Position numbers and translations under genes: made by a program
Part shown: in pieces, positions 48,762 to 56,333 of the stretch
How positions within the stretch are numbered: position 1 is the stretch's first letter
Layout of the letters: the number at the start of each line of letters is the position of its first letter
NCBI GenBank assembly: GCA_963710745.1
Contig: CAVQBP010000023.1
Span: 209,664-273,663, forward strand
DNA length: 64,000 nt
DNA from: CAVQBP01 sp963710745
Lineage (GTDB): Bacteria; Bacteroidota; Ignavibacteria; Ignavibacteriales; Ignavibacteriaceae
Direction: 5' to 3'
The notes under the pieces: generated by a model
Seen by the model: the letters and a program-made list of their open reading frames with translations, nothing else
Told to the model about the DNA's origin: nothing
Databases searched by the model: none

Positions 48762-49835
48762 ATGAAAACCTCTAACAAGATTTCGTTTGACAACTCCCAC
48801 TTCTTTGTTGGTGTTGATACTCATCTTAAGAACTGGAAAGTTACTGTTAGATTCAATAGTATCGAACTTAAAACCTTCTCTATGAATCCTTCTCCCTCTG
48901 AATTGGTTAATTACCTAAAGAAAAATTATCCCGGCGGTATTTACCATATTGTCTATGAGGCCGGTTTCTGTGGCTTCTGGGCTTTCAGAGATTTTGGGAA
49001 ATTAGACATTGACTGCATCATCGTTAATCCTGCTGATGTACCTACTTCTAACAAAGAAAAAGTAAATAAGAATGACCCCATCGATTCAAGGAAACTTGCC
49101 AGAGAACTGGAGAACGGCAGCCTGAAATCTATCTACGTCCCTGATATCTTCCATGAAGAACTAAGACAGCTTATGAGACTTAGATACAGAATCATTCAAA
49201 ACCAAACAAGAACCAAAAACAGAATTAAAGCTCTGCTTCATACACAGGGAATTAATATTCCTATTCATTTTACCGGGAACTCCAGATGGTCTGCTTCTTT
49301 CATTAAATGGTTACAGAATATAAACCTTAACACTCAGGCCGGACAATTTACTCTCGAAAATCTTATCCTTCAGCTTCAGCAGTTAAGAGAAAATAATAAG
49401 AATATTCTCTCTCAGTTAAGACTACAGGCTAAACAAAATAATATCGCTCCTGTTATTAATGCTTTGCTATCTGTTCCCGGTGTTGGGTTTATTACTGCTA
49501 TGACTCTATACACCGAAATTGTGGATATCAAAAGATTCTCTAATCAGAATCGATTAGCTGCTTTTGTCGGGCTCGTGCCTTCTATAAGGTCTTCTGATGA
49601 TAATATTTATAACAATGGTATTTCTTTTAGAAAAAACAAATTCTTAAGACCAATTATGATTGAGGCTGCTTGGACGGCCATTAAATCTGATCCCGCTATG
49701 ACTCTTAGATATAGAGAACTTACTAATAGAATGAAGCCGAAGTTGGCTATTATTAAAATTGCTAAAAAACTCCTGAAAAGGATTAGACACGTGTGGATTT
49801 ACCAGGAAGATTATGTTTACTCTTTAGTTGCTTAA
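48762..49835 (+). CDS. IS110/IS1111-family DEDD transposase, copy 1
   Basis: A 357-residue transposase. N-terminal RuvC-like DEDD domain with Asp in VGVDTHLKNW, Glu in VYEAGFCGFW and Asp residues in NDPIDSRKLA. C-terminal Transposase_20 domain with LLSVPGVGFITAMTLYTEI and FVGLVPSIRSSDDN, which holds the candidate catalytic Ser. The AAAAGGAGA ribosome-binding site is strong. In this family the enzyme works with an IS-encoded guide RNA and makes a circular intermediate. It is nearly identical to copies 2 and 3 and reads against the cassette genes. Confidence 0.95.
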   Translation: MKTSNKISFDNSHFFVGVDTHLKNWKVTVRFNSIELKTFSMNPSPSELVNYLKKNYPGGIYHIVYEAGFCGFWAFRDFGKLDIDCIIVNPADVPTSNKEKVNKNDPIDSRKLARELENGSLKSIYVPDIFHEELRQLMRLRYRIIQNQTRTKNRIKALLHTQGINIPIHFTGNSRWSASFIKWLQNINLNTQAGQFTLENLILQLQQLRENNKNILSQLRLQAKQNNIAPVINALLSVPGVGFITAMTLYTEIVDIKRFSNQNRLAAFVGLVPSIRSSDDNIYNNGISFRKNKFLRPIMIEAAWTAIKSDPAMTLRYRELTNRMKPKLAIIKIAKKLLKRIRHVWIYQEDYVYSLVA

Positions 49836-49885
49836 AATCTGAATCTTTTACTGGAACAAATAAAAGAATAGTGCTTCTTGATAGC

Positions 49886-49997
49886 GGTGCGGACCGTTTT
49901 TTTAAGTCTGTCTGCGTGGGCTCGTGAAGTCCCAATAGTCATTCTCGAATATATCGGGAATGCTACATGCAGATTTCTGTCAGACTGCGGCCGCACC
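49886..49997 (+). ncRNA. Candidate IS1111-type guide (seek/bridge) RNA, copy 1
   Basis: A structured non-coding stretch 50 bp after the transposase stop. GGTGCGG pairs with CCGCACC at the two ends and AGTCTG with CAGACT inside. An internal hairpin CATTCTCGA / TCGGGAATG and a small GGG...CCC loop lie between. IS1111-family elements carry their target-guiding RNA here. The RNA contains AATGCT and CTGTCA, which also make up the target's left flank AATGCTGTCA. Boundaries and function are inferred. Part of the fold (from AGTCTG on) is repeated at 50154-50400 without the outer GGTGCGG arm. Confidence 0.5.
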
Positions 49998-50153
49998 TTA
50001 TGAATTTTATCGCTTACTTTGTGCTCTCCCGACTTATCGGGAAGAGTTTATAACAGGTTGATTCTTTTATTTTTTTAATATTATTCTTTTTAAATGTGAT
50101 GGATTTAAAATAATGATTTAATCTTTTCTAACATATTGACTTTTTACATAACA

Positions 50154-50400
50154 GTCTGTCTGCGTGGGCTCGTGAAGTTCCAATAGTCATTCTCGAATAT
50201 ATCGGGAATGCTACATGCAGATTTCTGTCAGACTGCGGCCGCACCTTATGAATTTTATCGCTTACTTTGTGCTCTCCCGACTTATCGGGAAGAGTTTATA
50301 ACAGGTTGATTCTTTTATTTTTTTAATATTATTCTTTTAAATGTGATGGATTTAAAATAATGATTTAATCTTTTCTAACATATTGACTTTTTACATAACA
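50154..50400 (+). repeat. Tandem second unit of the IS tail, copy 1
   Basis: A near-exact repeat of 49906-50153, starting GTCTGTCTGCG directly after an IS-like right end (CATAACA). It differs at a few positions, such as GAAGTTCC for GAAGTCCC, and is one T shorter in a T-run. It looks as if an IS right end was fused to an internal tail position. Confidence 0.85.
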
Positions 50401-50427
50401 ACTTAAATTGCTTTGTTAGGTTGCAAT

Positions 50428-50751
50428 TTATTCTGAAAACATTTCTATTAGTTTGGATATTATCTTGCTTTGAATTGGTTTATTTAGAACTGTAATTTTT
50501 TTAATTAATCTCGATTTGTCTACGGTTCTTATTTGATCTAAAACTATTTGTCCCTGTTTCCCTTCAACTCTACATGGAACTCTTGTAGGATAGTTCCGAA
50601 GCCTTGAAGTTAATGGTGCTATTATTACAGTAGATATATGATTATTCATTTCATTTGGAGAAATGATTACACATGGTCGTGTCTTTTTAATTTCACTTCC
50701 TATGGTAGGATCTAGATTTATTAAATAAACTTCAAATCTTTGATATTCCAT
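50428..50751 (-). CDS. mazF: MazF/PemK-type endoribonuclease toxin (cassette I)
   Basis: A 107-residue toxin of the MazF/PemK family: EVYLINLDPTIGSEIKKTRPCVIISPNEMN, then IIAPLTSRLRNYPTRV and GQIVLDQIRTVDKSRL with the conserved Arg and Thr of the RNase site. It cuts mRNA at short sequences. It starts directly after the MazE stop codon. The cassette is flanked by IS copies 1 and 2, both inserted in its bordering attC sites. Confidence 0.93.
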   Translation of the reverse strand: MEYQRFEVYLINLDPTIGSEIKKTRPCVIISPNEMNNHISTVIIAPLTSRLRNYPTRVPCRVEGKQGQIVLDQIRTVDKSRLIKKITVLNKPIQSKIISKLIEMFSE

Positions 50752-51009
50752 TTACCATTCCCATTCTTCATTATCCCAAGATGTCGAGTTTTCTAAATAT
50801 TCCTGGTCTAACAGAATGTCATCATTATTTTCTGACATTTTTTGGAAAGCATTATCCCAATCTTCTCTTATCTTTGATGTAGGTTTTAATATAATGGTTT
50901 TATCTTTTACTTCTATTTCAACTTCACTTTTTAACCCACTTTGTTCAAGCATATGTCTTGGGATTCTAACACCCTTCGAGTTTCCTATTTTAATCACCTT
51001 TGTTTTCAT
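50752..51009 (-). CDS. mazE: MazE/AbrB-type antitoxin (cassette I)
   Basis: About 85 residues with the swapped-hairpin AbrB fold (VIKIGNSKGVRIPRHMLEQ) and an acidic C-terminal tail that would bind MazF. I chose the ATG at 51009 with AGAGGA upstream. An open frame extends 33 codons further upstream but runs into attC site 2 and lacks a ribosome-binding site. MazE neutralises MazF and represses the operon. Confidence 0.9.
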   Translation of the reverse strand: MKTKVIKIGNSKGVRIPRHMLEQSGLKSEVEIEVKDKTIILKPTSKIREDWDNAFQKMSENNDDILLDQEYLENSTSWDNEEWEW

Positions 51010-51373
51010 TTCAATCCTCTTCTGTTTACGTAGATACAATGTAATTACTTTCTCAATAATATGCAACCAATATTTTATAATGTCTATATGCAACATAACG
51101 AACCGCAATTAAGTTGCAGCCCAAAACTAGAAACTTTTATTTATTACCACTGCCAAAGATTAAGCAAACTGTGCTTAAATTTCCGTTTACGATAAGCACA
51201 GTTTGCAAGACTATTAATTAATTTGACTACGTTGAACAAGATACTTTATGCGGATCATCTACCTTCAAAAATCTCTAAAAAGCCGAATGCGTAAAATGCT
51301 GTCAGAAGTTATGTTTAAAAGTCTCTCATAAAAATTATGTTGCAATTTCAAAATAATTAAAAGGAGACTTATT

Positions 51374-52447
51374 ATGAAAACCTCTAACAAGATTTCGTTT
51401 GACAACTCCCACTTCTTTGTTGGTGTTGATACTCATCTTAAGAACTGGAAAGTTACTGTTAGATTCAATAGTATCGAACTTAAAACCTTCTCTATGAATC
51501 CTTCTCCCTCTGAATTGGTTAATTACCTAAAGAAAAATTATCCCGGCGGTATTTACCATATTGTCTATGAGGCCGGTTTCTGTGGCTTCTGGGCTTTCAG
51601 AGATTTCGGGAAATTAGACATTGACTGCATCATCGTTAATCCTGCTGATGTACCTACTTCTAACAAAGAAAAAGTAAATAAGAATGACCCCATCGATTCA
51701 AGGAAACTTGCCAGAGAACTGGAGAACGGCAGCCTGAAATCTATCTACGTCCCTGATATCTTCCATGAAGAACTAAGACAGCTTATGAGACTTAGATACA
51801 GAATCATTCAAAACCAAACAAGAACCAAAAACAGAATTAAAGCTCTGCTTCATACACAGGGAATTAATATTCCTATTCATTTTACCGGGAACTCCAGATG
51901 GTCTGCTTCTTTCATTAAATGGTTACAGAATATAAACCTTAACACTCAGGCCGGACAATTTACTCTCGAAAATCTTATCCTTCAGCTTCAGCAGTTAAGA
52001 GAAAATAATAAGAATATTCTCTCTCAGTTAAGGCTACAGGCTAAACAAAATAATATTGCTCCTGTTATTAATGCTCTGCTCTCTGTTCCCGGTGTTGGCT
52101 TTATTACTGCCATGACTCTATACACCGAAATTATTGATATCAAAAGATTTTCTAACCAAAATCAGTTCGCTGCTTTTGTGGGGCTCGTGCCTTCTATAAG
52201 GTCTTCTGATGATAATATTTATAACAATGGTATTTCTTTTAGAAAAAACAAATTCTTAAGACCAATTATGATTGAAGCTGCATGGACTGCCATTAAATCT
52301 GATCCCGCTATGACTCTTAGATATAGACAACTTACTAATAGAATGAAGCCGAAGTTGGCTATTATTAAAATTGCTAAGAAACTTCTTAAAAGAATTAGAC
52401 ATGTGTGGATTTACCAGGAAGATTATGTTTACTCTTTAGTTGCTTAA
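51374..52447 (+). CDS. IS110/IS1111-family DEDD transposase, copy 2
   Basis: 357 residues, differing from copy 1 at only a few positions in the C-terminal half (IIDIKRFSNQNQFAAF, MTLRYRQL). All DEDD residues and the C-terminal GLVPSIRSSDD stretch are intact, so it is probably active. It has the same leader and AAAAGGAGA ribosome-binding site. Confidence 0.95.
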   Translation: MKTSNKISFDNSHFFVGVDTHLKNWKVTVRFNSIELKTFSMNPSPSELVNYLKKNYPGGIYHIVYEAGFCGFWAFRDFGKLDIDCIIVNPADVPTSNKEKVNKNDPIDSRKLARELENGSLKSIYVPDIFHEELRQLMRLRYRIIQNQTRTKNRIKALLHTQGINIPIHFTGNSRWSASFIKWLQNINLNTQAGQFTLENLILQLQQLRENNKNILSQLRLQAKQNNIAPVINALLSVPGVGFITAMTLYTEIIDIKRFSNQNQFAAFVGLVPSIRSSDDNIYNNGISFRKNKFLRPIMIEAAWTAIKSDPAMTLRYRQLTNRMKPKLAIIKIAKKLLKRIRHVWIYQEDYVYSLVA

Positions 52448-52495
52448 AATCTGAACCTTTTACTGAAACAAATAAAAGAATAGCGTTTCTTTAGC

Positions 52496-52607
52496 GGTGC
52501 GGACCGTTTTTTTAAGCCTGTCTGCGTGGGCTCGCGAAGTCCCAATAGTCATTCTCGAATGTATCGGGAATGCTACATGCAGATTTCTGTCAGACTGCGG
52601 CCGCACC
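52496..52607 (+). ncRNA. Candidate IS1111-type guide (seek/bridge) RNA, copy 2
   Basis: It has the same fold as in copy 1: GGTGCGG / CCGCACC outer stem and the internal TCGAATG...TCGGGAATG hairpin. Differences are AGCCTG for AGTCTG (which weakens the second stem) and CTCGCGAAG for CTCGTGAAG. The second, tandem unit at 52764-53011 matches unit 1 of IS copy 1 in its loop sequences more closely than its own unit 1. Function inferred. Confidence 0.5.
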
Positions 52608-52763
52608 TTATGAATTTTATCGCTTACTTTGTGCTCTCCCGACTTATCGGGAAGAGTTTATAACAGGTTGATTCTTTTATTTTTTTAATATTATTCTTTT
52701 TAAATGTGATGGATTTAAAATAATGATTTAATCTTTTCTAACATATTGACTTTTTACATAACA

Positions 52764-53011
52764 GTCTGTCTGCGTGGGCTCGTGAAGTCCCAATAGTCAT
52801 TCTCGAATATATCGGGAATGCTACATGCAGATTTCTGTCAGACTGCGGCCGCACCTTATGAATTTTATCGCTTACTTTGTGCTCTCCCGACTTATCGGGA
52901 AGAGTTTATAACAGGTTGATTCTTTTATTTTTTTAATATTATTCTTTTTAAATGTGATGGATTTAAAATAATGATTTAATCTTTTCTAACATATTGACTT
53001 TTTACATAACA
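52764..53011 (+). repeat. Tandem second unit of the IS tail, copy 2
   Basis: It repeats 52516-52763. It starts GTCTGTCTGCG right after CATAACA and ends at the true right end of the element. The two units differ by a few bases inside the candidate RNA loops. Confidence 0.85.
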
Positions 53012-53041
53012 ACTTAAATTGCATTGTTATACCACTGCATT

Positions 53042-53344
53042 TTAACTGACTTTTTTTAATTTCTTTACTTCTACTTTTAGTCTATCTTGAAGTCTATCTT
53101 TTTCTATTTCTAAATTGTATCGCATTTGCAAATTCAACCAAAACTTCTCTGATAAACCAAAATATGCAGATAGTCTTAAGGCGGTATCTGCAGTTATTGC
53201 TCTTTTCCCCAATACTATTTCATTTATTCTTCTGGCGGGAACACTTATATCTTTAGCTAAACGATATTGACTTATTTCCATCGGAATTAAAAATTCTTCG
53301 AGTAATATTTCTCCAGGATGTATTGGTTCTATTTTTCTACTCAT
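53042..53344 (-). CDS. higA: HigA-type antitoxin (cassette H)
   Basis: A 100-residue HigA-family antitoxin with a Cro/C1-type helix-turn-helix (PIHPGEILLEEFLIPMEISQ, YRLAKDISVPARRINEIVLG, LRLSAYFGLSEKFWLNLQ). It follows the toxin gene by 6 bp, the toxin-first order typical of HigBA. It binds HigB and represses the operon, probably at the palindrome upstream of higB. Confidence 0.93.
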   Translation of the reverse strand: MSRKIEPIHPGEILLEEFLIPMEISQYRLAKDISVPARRINEIVLGKRAITADTALRLSAYFGLSEKFWLNLQMRYNLEIEKDRLQDRLKVEVKKLKKVS

Positions 53345-53350
53345 AATATT

Positions 53351-53638
53351 TTATCCTTTATGATAATCTGCAATTTCAACTTCATATGCATTATTTTCTT
53401 TCCAGCTAAATACTATTCTCCATTGATCATTTATTCTTATACTATATTTTCCAGATAAACTCCCAGACAATTTTTCAAGTCTATTGCCTGGTGGTACTTT
53501 TAAATCTTCAAGTCTTTCCGCACCATCAATGAGTAATAATTTTCTATATGCAACTCTTTGTATAGTTGATGGTAAATTTCTTACATATCTTCGATTAAAT
53601 AAATCTTCTGTTGATTTATCTGAAAAACTATTTATTAT
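53351..53638 (-). CDS. higB: HigB-type toxin without an ATG start (cassette H)
   Basis: About 95 codons encoding the full HigB/RelE fold: IINSFSDKSTEDLFNRRYVRN, VAYRKLLLIDGAERLEDL, SGKYSIRINDQWRIVF and VEIADYHKG before the stop. HigB cuts mRNA on the ribosome. Where the family has the start Met, there is ATA, and no ATG, GTG or TTG lies between it and the in-frame TAA codons upstream. So the toxin either uses an ATA start at low rate or has been silenced by a start-codon mutation. The antitoxin is intact. Confidence 0.8.
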   Translation of the reverse strand: MINSFSDKSTEDLFNRRYVRNLPSTIQRVAYRKLLLIDGAERLEDLKVPPGNRLEKLSGSLSGKYSIRINDQWRIVFSWKENNAYEVEIADYHKG

Positions 53639-53646
53639 ATACCATA

Positions 53647-53669
53647 ATAATAACGCTTTACGTTATTAT
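53647..53669. promoter_or_regulatory. Palindrome upstream of higBA, candidate operator
   Basis: ATAATAACG and CGTTATTAT are perfect 9-base arms around a 5-base spacer, ending 9 bases before the higB coding start. HigA-type antitoxins repress their own operon by binding such palindromes at the promoter. Confidence 0.6.
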
Positions 53670-53731
53670 AATCAAGTTCTGTTTTCCTTTCATAATATTT
53701 TAAATAGTTTATTTATTTTATCTCATTTGTG

Positions 53732-53989
53732 GTATAACGACCGCATTTAAGCCGCAGCCCAGAACAAGAAACTTATTTTATTTACTACTGCCAAAGATTA
53801 AGCAAACTGTGCTTAATCCTGTCCGCCGAAATCCTATGTAGGCGGAGTTCCGTTTATGACAAGCACAGTTTGCAACAAACTTATTAGAGCACTTCTGTTG
53901 AACAAGATACTTTAATCGGAGCACCTACTTTAAAAATCTCAAAAATGCAGAGTGCGTAAAAGCTGTCGGCTTAAAATGTTTTGTTAGGT
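53732..53989 (-). repeat. attC site 3, variant with compensatory arm changes
   Basis: It begins GTATAAC-GACCGCATTTAAGCCG and ends CGGCTTAAAATG-TTTT-GTTAGGT. The arms of all other sites read AAGTTG / CAACTT. Here both sides changed together (AAGCCG / CGGCTT), so pairing is kept. The loop of the inner stem carries an insertion with the palindrome TCCGCC...GGCGGA, making this site 258 bp against about 232. It is uninterrupted; the IS target sequence is altered here. Confidence 0.85.
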
Positions 53990-53997
53990 GCATTTTT

Positions 53998-56073
53998 TTA
54001 ATGTAATAAAATTAGTTTTTTTGTTTGGGTAAATGTTCCTGCATTTAATTGATAATAATAAATACCACTTGGGAAAGCTTTTGCATCCCATTTTTCACAA
54101 TAAATTCCTGCATCTAAAACTTTTGTTATAAGATTTGATACTTCTCTTCCTAACGCGTCATATATTTTCAAAGATACAAATGATCTAGAGGGGATGTTAA
54201 ATTTTATCTTTGTTGTAGGATTGAATGGATTTGGATAATTCTGATAAAGACAAAATCCTTTGGGGATTTGAGGTATATCTTTTGCGATTGAAGTAATCAT
54301 TTCTTTCAATGGCCTTCGCCACACCCCATCATTCTCTACACCAGCGAAAAGATAATCTGTCTTGATTAAAAGATGTGAAATTCTTGGGTTCTTTAAATCA
54401 TTATTAACTGAAGTCCAACTTGTGCCATTGTCAGTAGAAAGAATAACTCCATAATTACCGGTGCCTGCAAAAATATCCGATTTGTTTATCACAATAGAGT
54501 TAATTTGAATATAATCACTGATTTTTGACCACTCTGCACCATTGTCAGTAGATAGGAATAAACCAATATCTGTACCTGCATAAAGATTTGTATTCTTAAC
54601 CACTATTGAATTGACATAATGAAAATCGTAGTTAATCATACTCCAGCTACTTCCATCATTAGTCGAACGAAAAATTTCTCCTTCGCTAGTACCCGCAAAT
54701 ATATTATCGGCATTTACAGCTAAAACGCGGACTATGGAATAGAGTGTACCCGAGTGAACTTCAATCCAGTTATCTCCTTTATCAGATGAACGATAAATTT
54801 TATCATTTGCCCCAGCAAAAAGGTAATTTCCTTTGATAGCTAGTGAATAAATCCATGGGTAAGCAATACCAGAACTAGCAGAAAACCAGCTTGTTCCGTT
54901 ATTAGTTGAACGGAAAACACCACTACCAGAAGTTCCAATAAATATGTCAGAACTATCGCCAATAATAGGATCCACATATTTGTTTGTTAAACCTTGATTC
55001 AATGCTGACCAACTTACTCCATCATTTTGTGAGTAAAATATTCCATAACCTGAAGTAGCAAAAAGTCTTGTCCCCTTGCTATATAGAGAATTTACATATG
55101 TATTTATTAATCCTGAATCTGATTTAATCCAATTACCACCATTATTAGTAGAATGGAAAACTTCACCACTATCTGTTCCTATAAATAAATCTGCGCTATC
55201 TGTCCAAATTGAAGATATTTTTCGGTGTGGAAGTCCAGAATTAATTGCAGTCCATTTTTGTCCGTTGTTGACTGTTAGGTATATGCCATCTTCTGTCCCG
55301 GCAAAAAGAGTATTTCCACTAGTTTTAAGTGTACTGATATATTTATTTGATAGCCCTGAATTAATACTATCCCAATTTACTCCATTGTTTGTAGAAGCAT
55401 ATACCCCTCCGCCTCTTGTACCAGCAAATATATAATTCCCACTTACGACAAGCGATGATACATGAGAATTTGTTAAACCAGAACTTACATTATTCCAGTG
55501 GGTTCCGTTATCAGTAGATATATAAACTCCATCATCATTACCAGCTAATATATTTGCCCCATCAAATGCTAGTGAATATACGACTTGATTCAAGATACCT
55601 GAATTAATAGAGTACCAAATCGAGCTATAAATATCAAGAGTATGTCTAAAAACTCCAAGATTAGTTCCTATATAAATCTCGGAGTCATTAAGAGCAATTG
55701 TATAAACAATGCTTGAACTAACCTCACTTCCTCTTAAATCTTCAAAAGTTGTAAATGTGCCATCCTTCATAAAGACAAGAAGTCCACTTTCATAAGTACC
55801 TATAAAAAGGTTGCTTCCGCTTTCAGCTATAGACAATACATTATGATAAGTATTTTCTCTTATTTGAATCCAATTTATTCCATTATTTGTTGAAATAAAC
55901 ATTCCTGCATTTGTACCAGCATATATATTTGTTCCCTTTTTTGTAATTGCTTGCACCGTTCCACTTACTGGACCACTAGTTTGAACCCACTGAGCTAACA
56001 ATTGATTTGCAAACAATATTAGTAAAAAGTATAAAATAAATAAACGTTGTGAAGTTCTCATAATACCTTCCAC
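53998..56073 (-). CDS. T9SS-sorted Asp-box/beta-propeller repeat protein (cassette G)
   Basis: A 691-residue exported protein. A signal peptide is followed by about a dozen repeats of around 42 residues with the pattern FAGTxxGxYxSTNNGxxWxxxNSGL, like BNR/Asp-box or Ycf48-type beta-propellers. The C-terminus is a type A T9SS sorting domain (NYPNPFNPTTKIKFNIPS, IYDALGREVSNLI, ending TKKLILLH). At about 2 kb it is large for an integron cassette. The product should be at the cell surface or released; the ligand is unknown. The last reported start (ATG before RTSQRLFILYF, 4 codons in) is also possible. Confidence 0.9.
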   Translation of the reverse strand: MEGIMRTSQRLFILYFLLILFANQLLAQWVQTSGPVSGTVQAITKKGTNIYAGTNAGMFISTNNGINWIQIRENTYHNVLSIAESGSNLFIGTYESGLLVFMKDGTFTTFEDLRGSEVSSSIVYTIALNDSEIYIGTNLGVFRHTLDIYSSIWYSINSGILNQVVYSLAFDGANILAGNDDGVYISTDNGTHWNNVSSGLTNSHVSSLVVSGNYIFAGTRGGGVYASTNNGVNWDSINSGLSNKYISTLKTSGNTLFAGTEDGIYLTVNNGQKWTAINSGLPHRKISSIWTDSADLFIGTDSGEVFHSTNNGGNWIKSDSGLINTYVNSLYSKGTRLFATSGYGIFYSQNDGVSWSALNQGLTNKYVDPIIGDSSDIFIGTSGSGVFRSTNNGTSWFSASSGIAYPWIYSLAIKGNYLFAGANDKIYRSSDKGDNWIEVHSGTLYSIVRVLAVNADNIFAGTSEGEIFRSTNDGSSWSMINYDFHYVNSIVVKNTNLYAGTDIGLFLSTDNGAEWSKISDYIQINSIVINKSDIFAGTGNYGVILSTDNGTSWTSVNNDLKNPRISHLLIKTDYLFAGVENDGVWRRPLKEMITSIAKDIPQIPKGFCLYQNYPNPFNPTTKIKFNIPSRSFVSLKIYDALGREVSNLITKVLDAGIYCEKWDAKAFPSGIYYYQLNAGTFTQTKKLILLH

Positions 56074-56094
56074 TTTTTATTGATTTTAAATAGC

Positions 56095-56327
56095 ACCTAA
56101 CGAACCGCAATTAAGTTGCAGCCCATAACTAGAAACTTATTATTTATTACTTCTGCCAAAGATTAAGCAAACTGTGCTTAACTTTCCGTTTACGACAAGC
56201 ACAGTTTGCAAGACTATTAATTAATTTGACTACGTTGAACAAGATACTTTTTGCGGATCATCTACTTTAAAAATCTCTAAAAAGCCGAATGCGTAAAATG
56301 CTGTCAACTTAAATTGCATTGTTAGGC
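56095..56327 (-). repeat. attC site 4
   Basis: An intact 233-bp site: ACCTAAC-GAACCGCAATTAAGTTG ... CAACTTAAATTGC-ATT-GTTAGGC. The outer arms pair with an unpaired base step, as in attC sites. The inner stem GCAAACTGTGCTT (56167-56179) / AAGCACAGTTTGC (56197-56209) is perfect. It follows the cassette F gene on the minus strand. Confidence 0.88.
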
Positions 56328-56333
56328 AGTTCT

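Larger units (their letters stand above)
48693..50400 (+). mobile_element. IS110/IS1111-family insertion sequence, copy 1
   Basis: A 1708-bp element. Ends: left GAAGTTATGTTTAAAAGTC, right GACTTTTTACATAACA. The subterminal inverted repeats GTTATGT...AAAGTC / GACTTTTTACATAAC start 3 bases inside the left end, a trait of the IS1111 subgroup. There are no terminal direct repeats. Contents: a 69-bp 5' leader, one DEDD transposase gene, and a 565-bp non-coding tail of which the last 248 bp are tandemly duplicated (49906-50153 and 50154-50400). It is inserted in attC site 1. IS1111-attC elements known from other bacteria target integron attC sites in the same manner. Confidence 0.9.
48480..50421 (-). 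repeat. attC site 1, interrupted by IS copy 1
   Basis: Left part 48480-48692, right part 50401-50421. It begins ACCTAAC-GAACCGCAATTAAGTTG and ends ACTTAAATTGC-TTT-GTTAGGT, so the arms pair as in an attC. The inner 13-base stem (GCAAACTGTGCTT / AAGCACAGTTTGC) is intact. The IS is inserted between GCTGTCA and ACTTAAA and so splits the stem. The site lies at the 3' side of the MazEF cassette (minus orientation). Confidence 0.85.
51305..53011 (+). mobile_element. IS110/IS1111-family insertion sequence, copy 2
   Basis: A 1707-bp element with the same ends, orientation and attC target position as copy 1, and the same tandem duplication of the last 248 bp of its tail (52516-52763 and 52764-53011). 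The shared duplication shows that copies 1 and 2 are closer to each other than to copy 3, so one probably derives from the other. Confidence 0.9.
51093..53032 (-). repeat. attC site 2, interrupted by IS copy 2
   Basis: Left part 51093-51304, right part 53012-53032. It begins ACATAAC-GAACCGCAATTAAGTTG and ends ACTTAAATTGC-ATT-GTTATAC. The IS sits at the same GCTGTCA / ACTTAAA position as in site 1. On the minus strand it follows the HigBA cassette. Confidence 0.85.

Noticed and set aside
53484..53750. 88-codon plus-strand frame over the higB region.
   Set aside because: It is antisense to higB, whose protein matches the HigB family closely.
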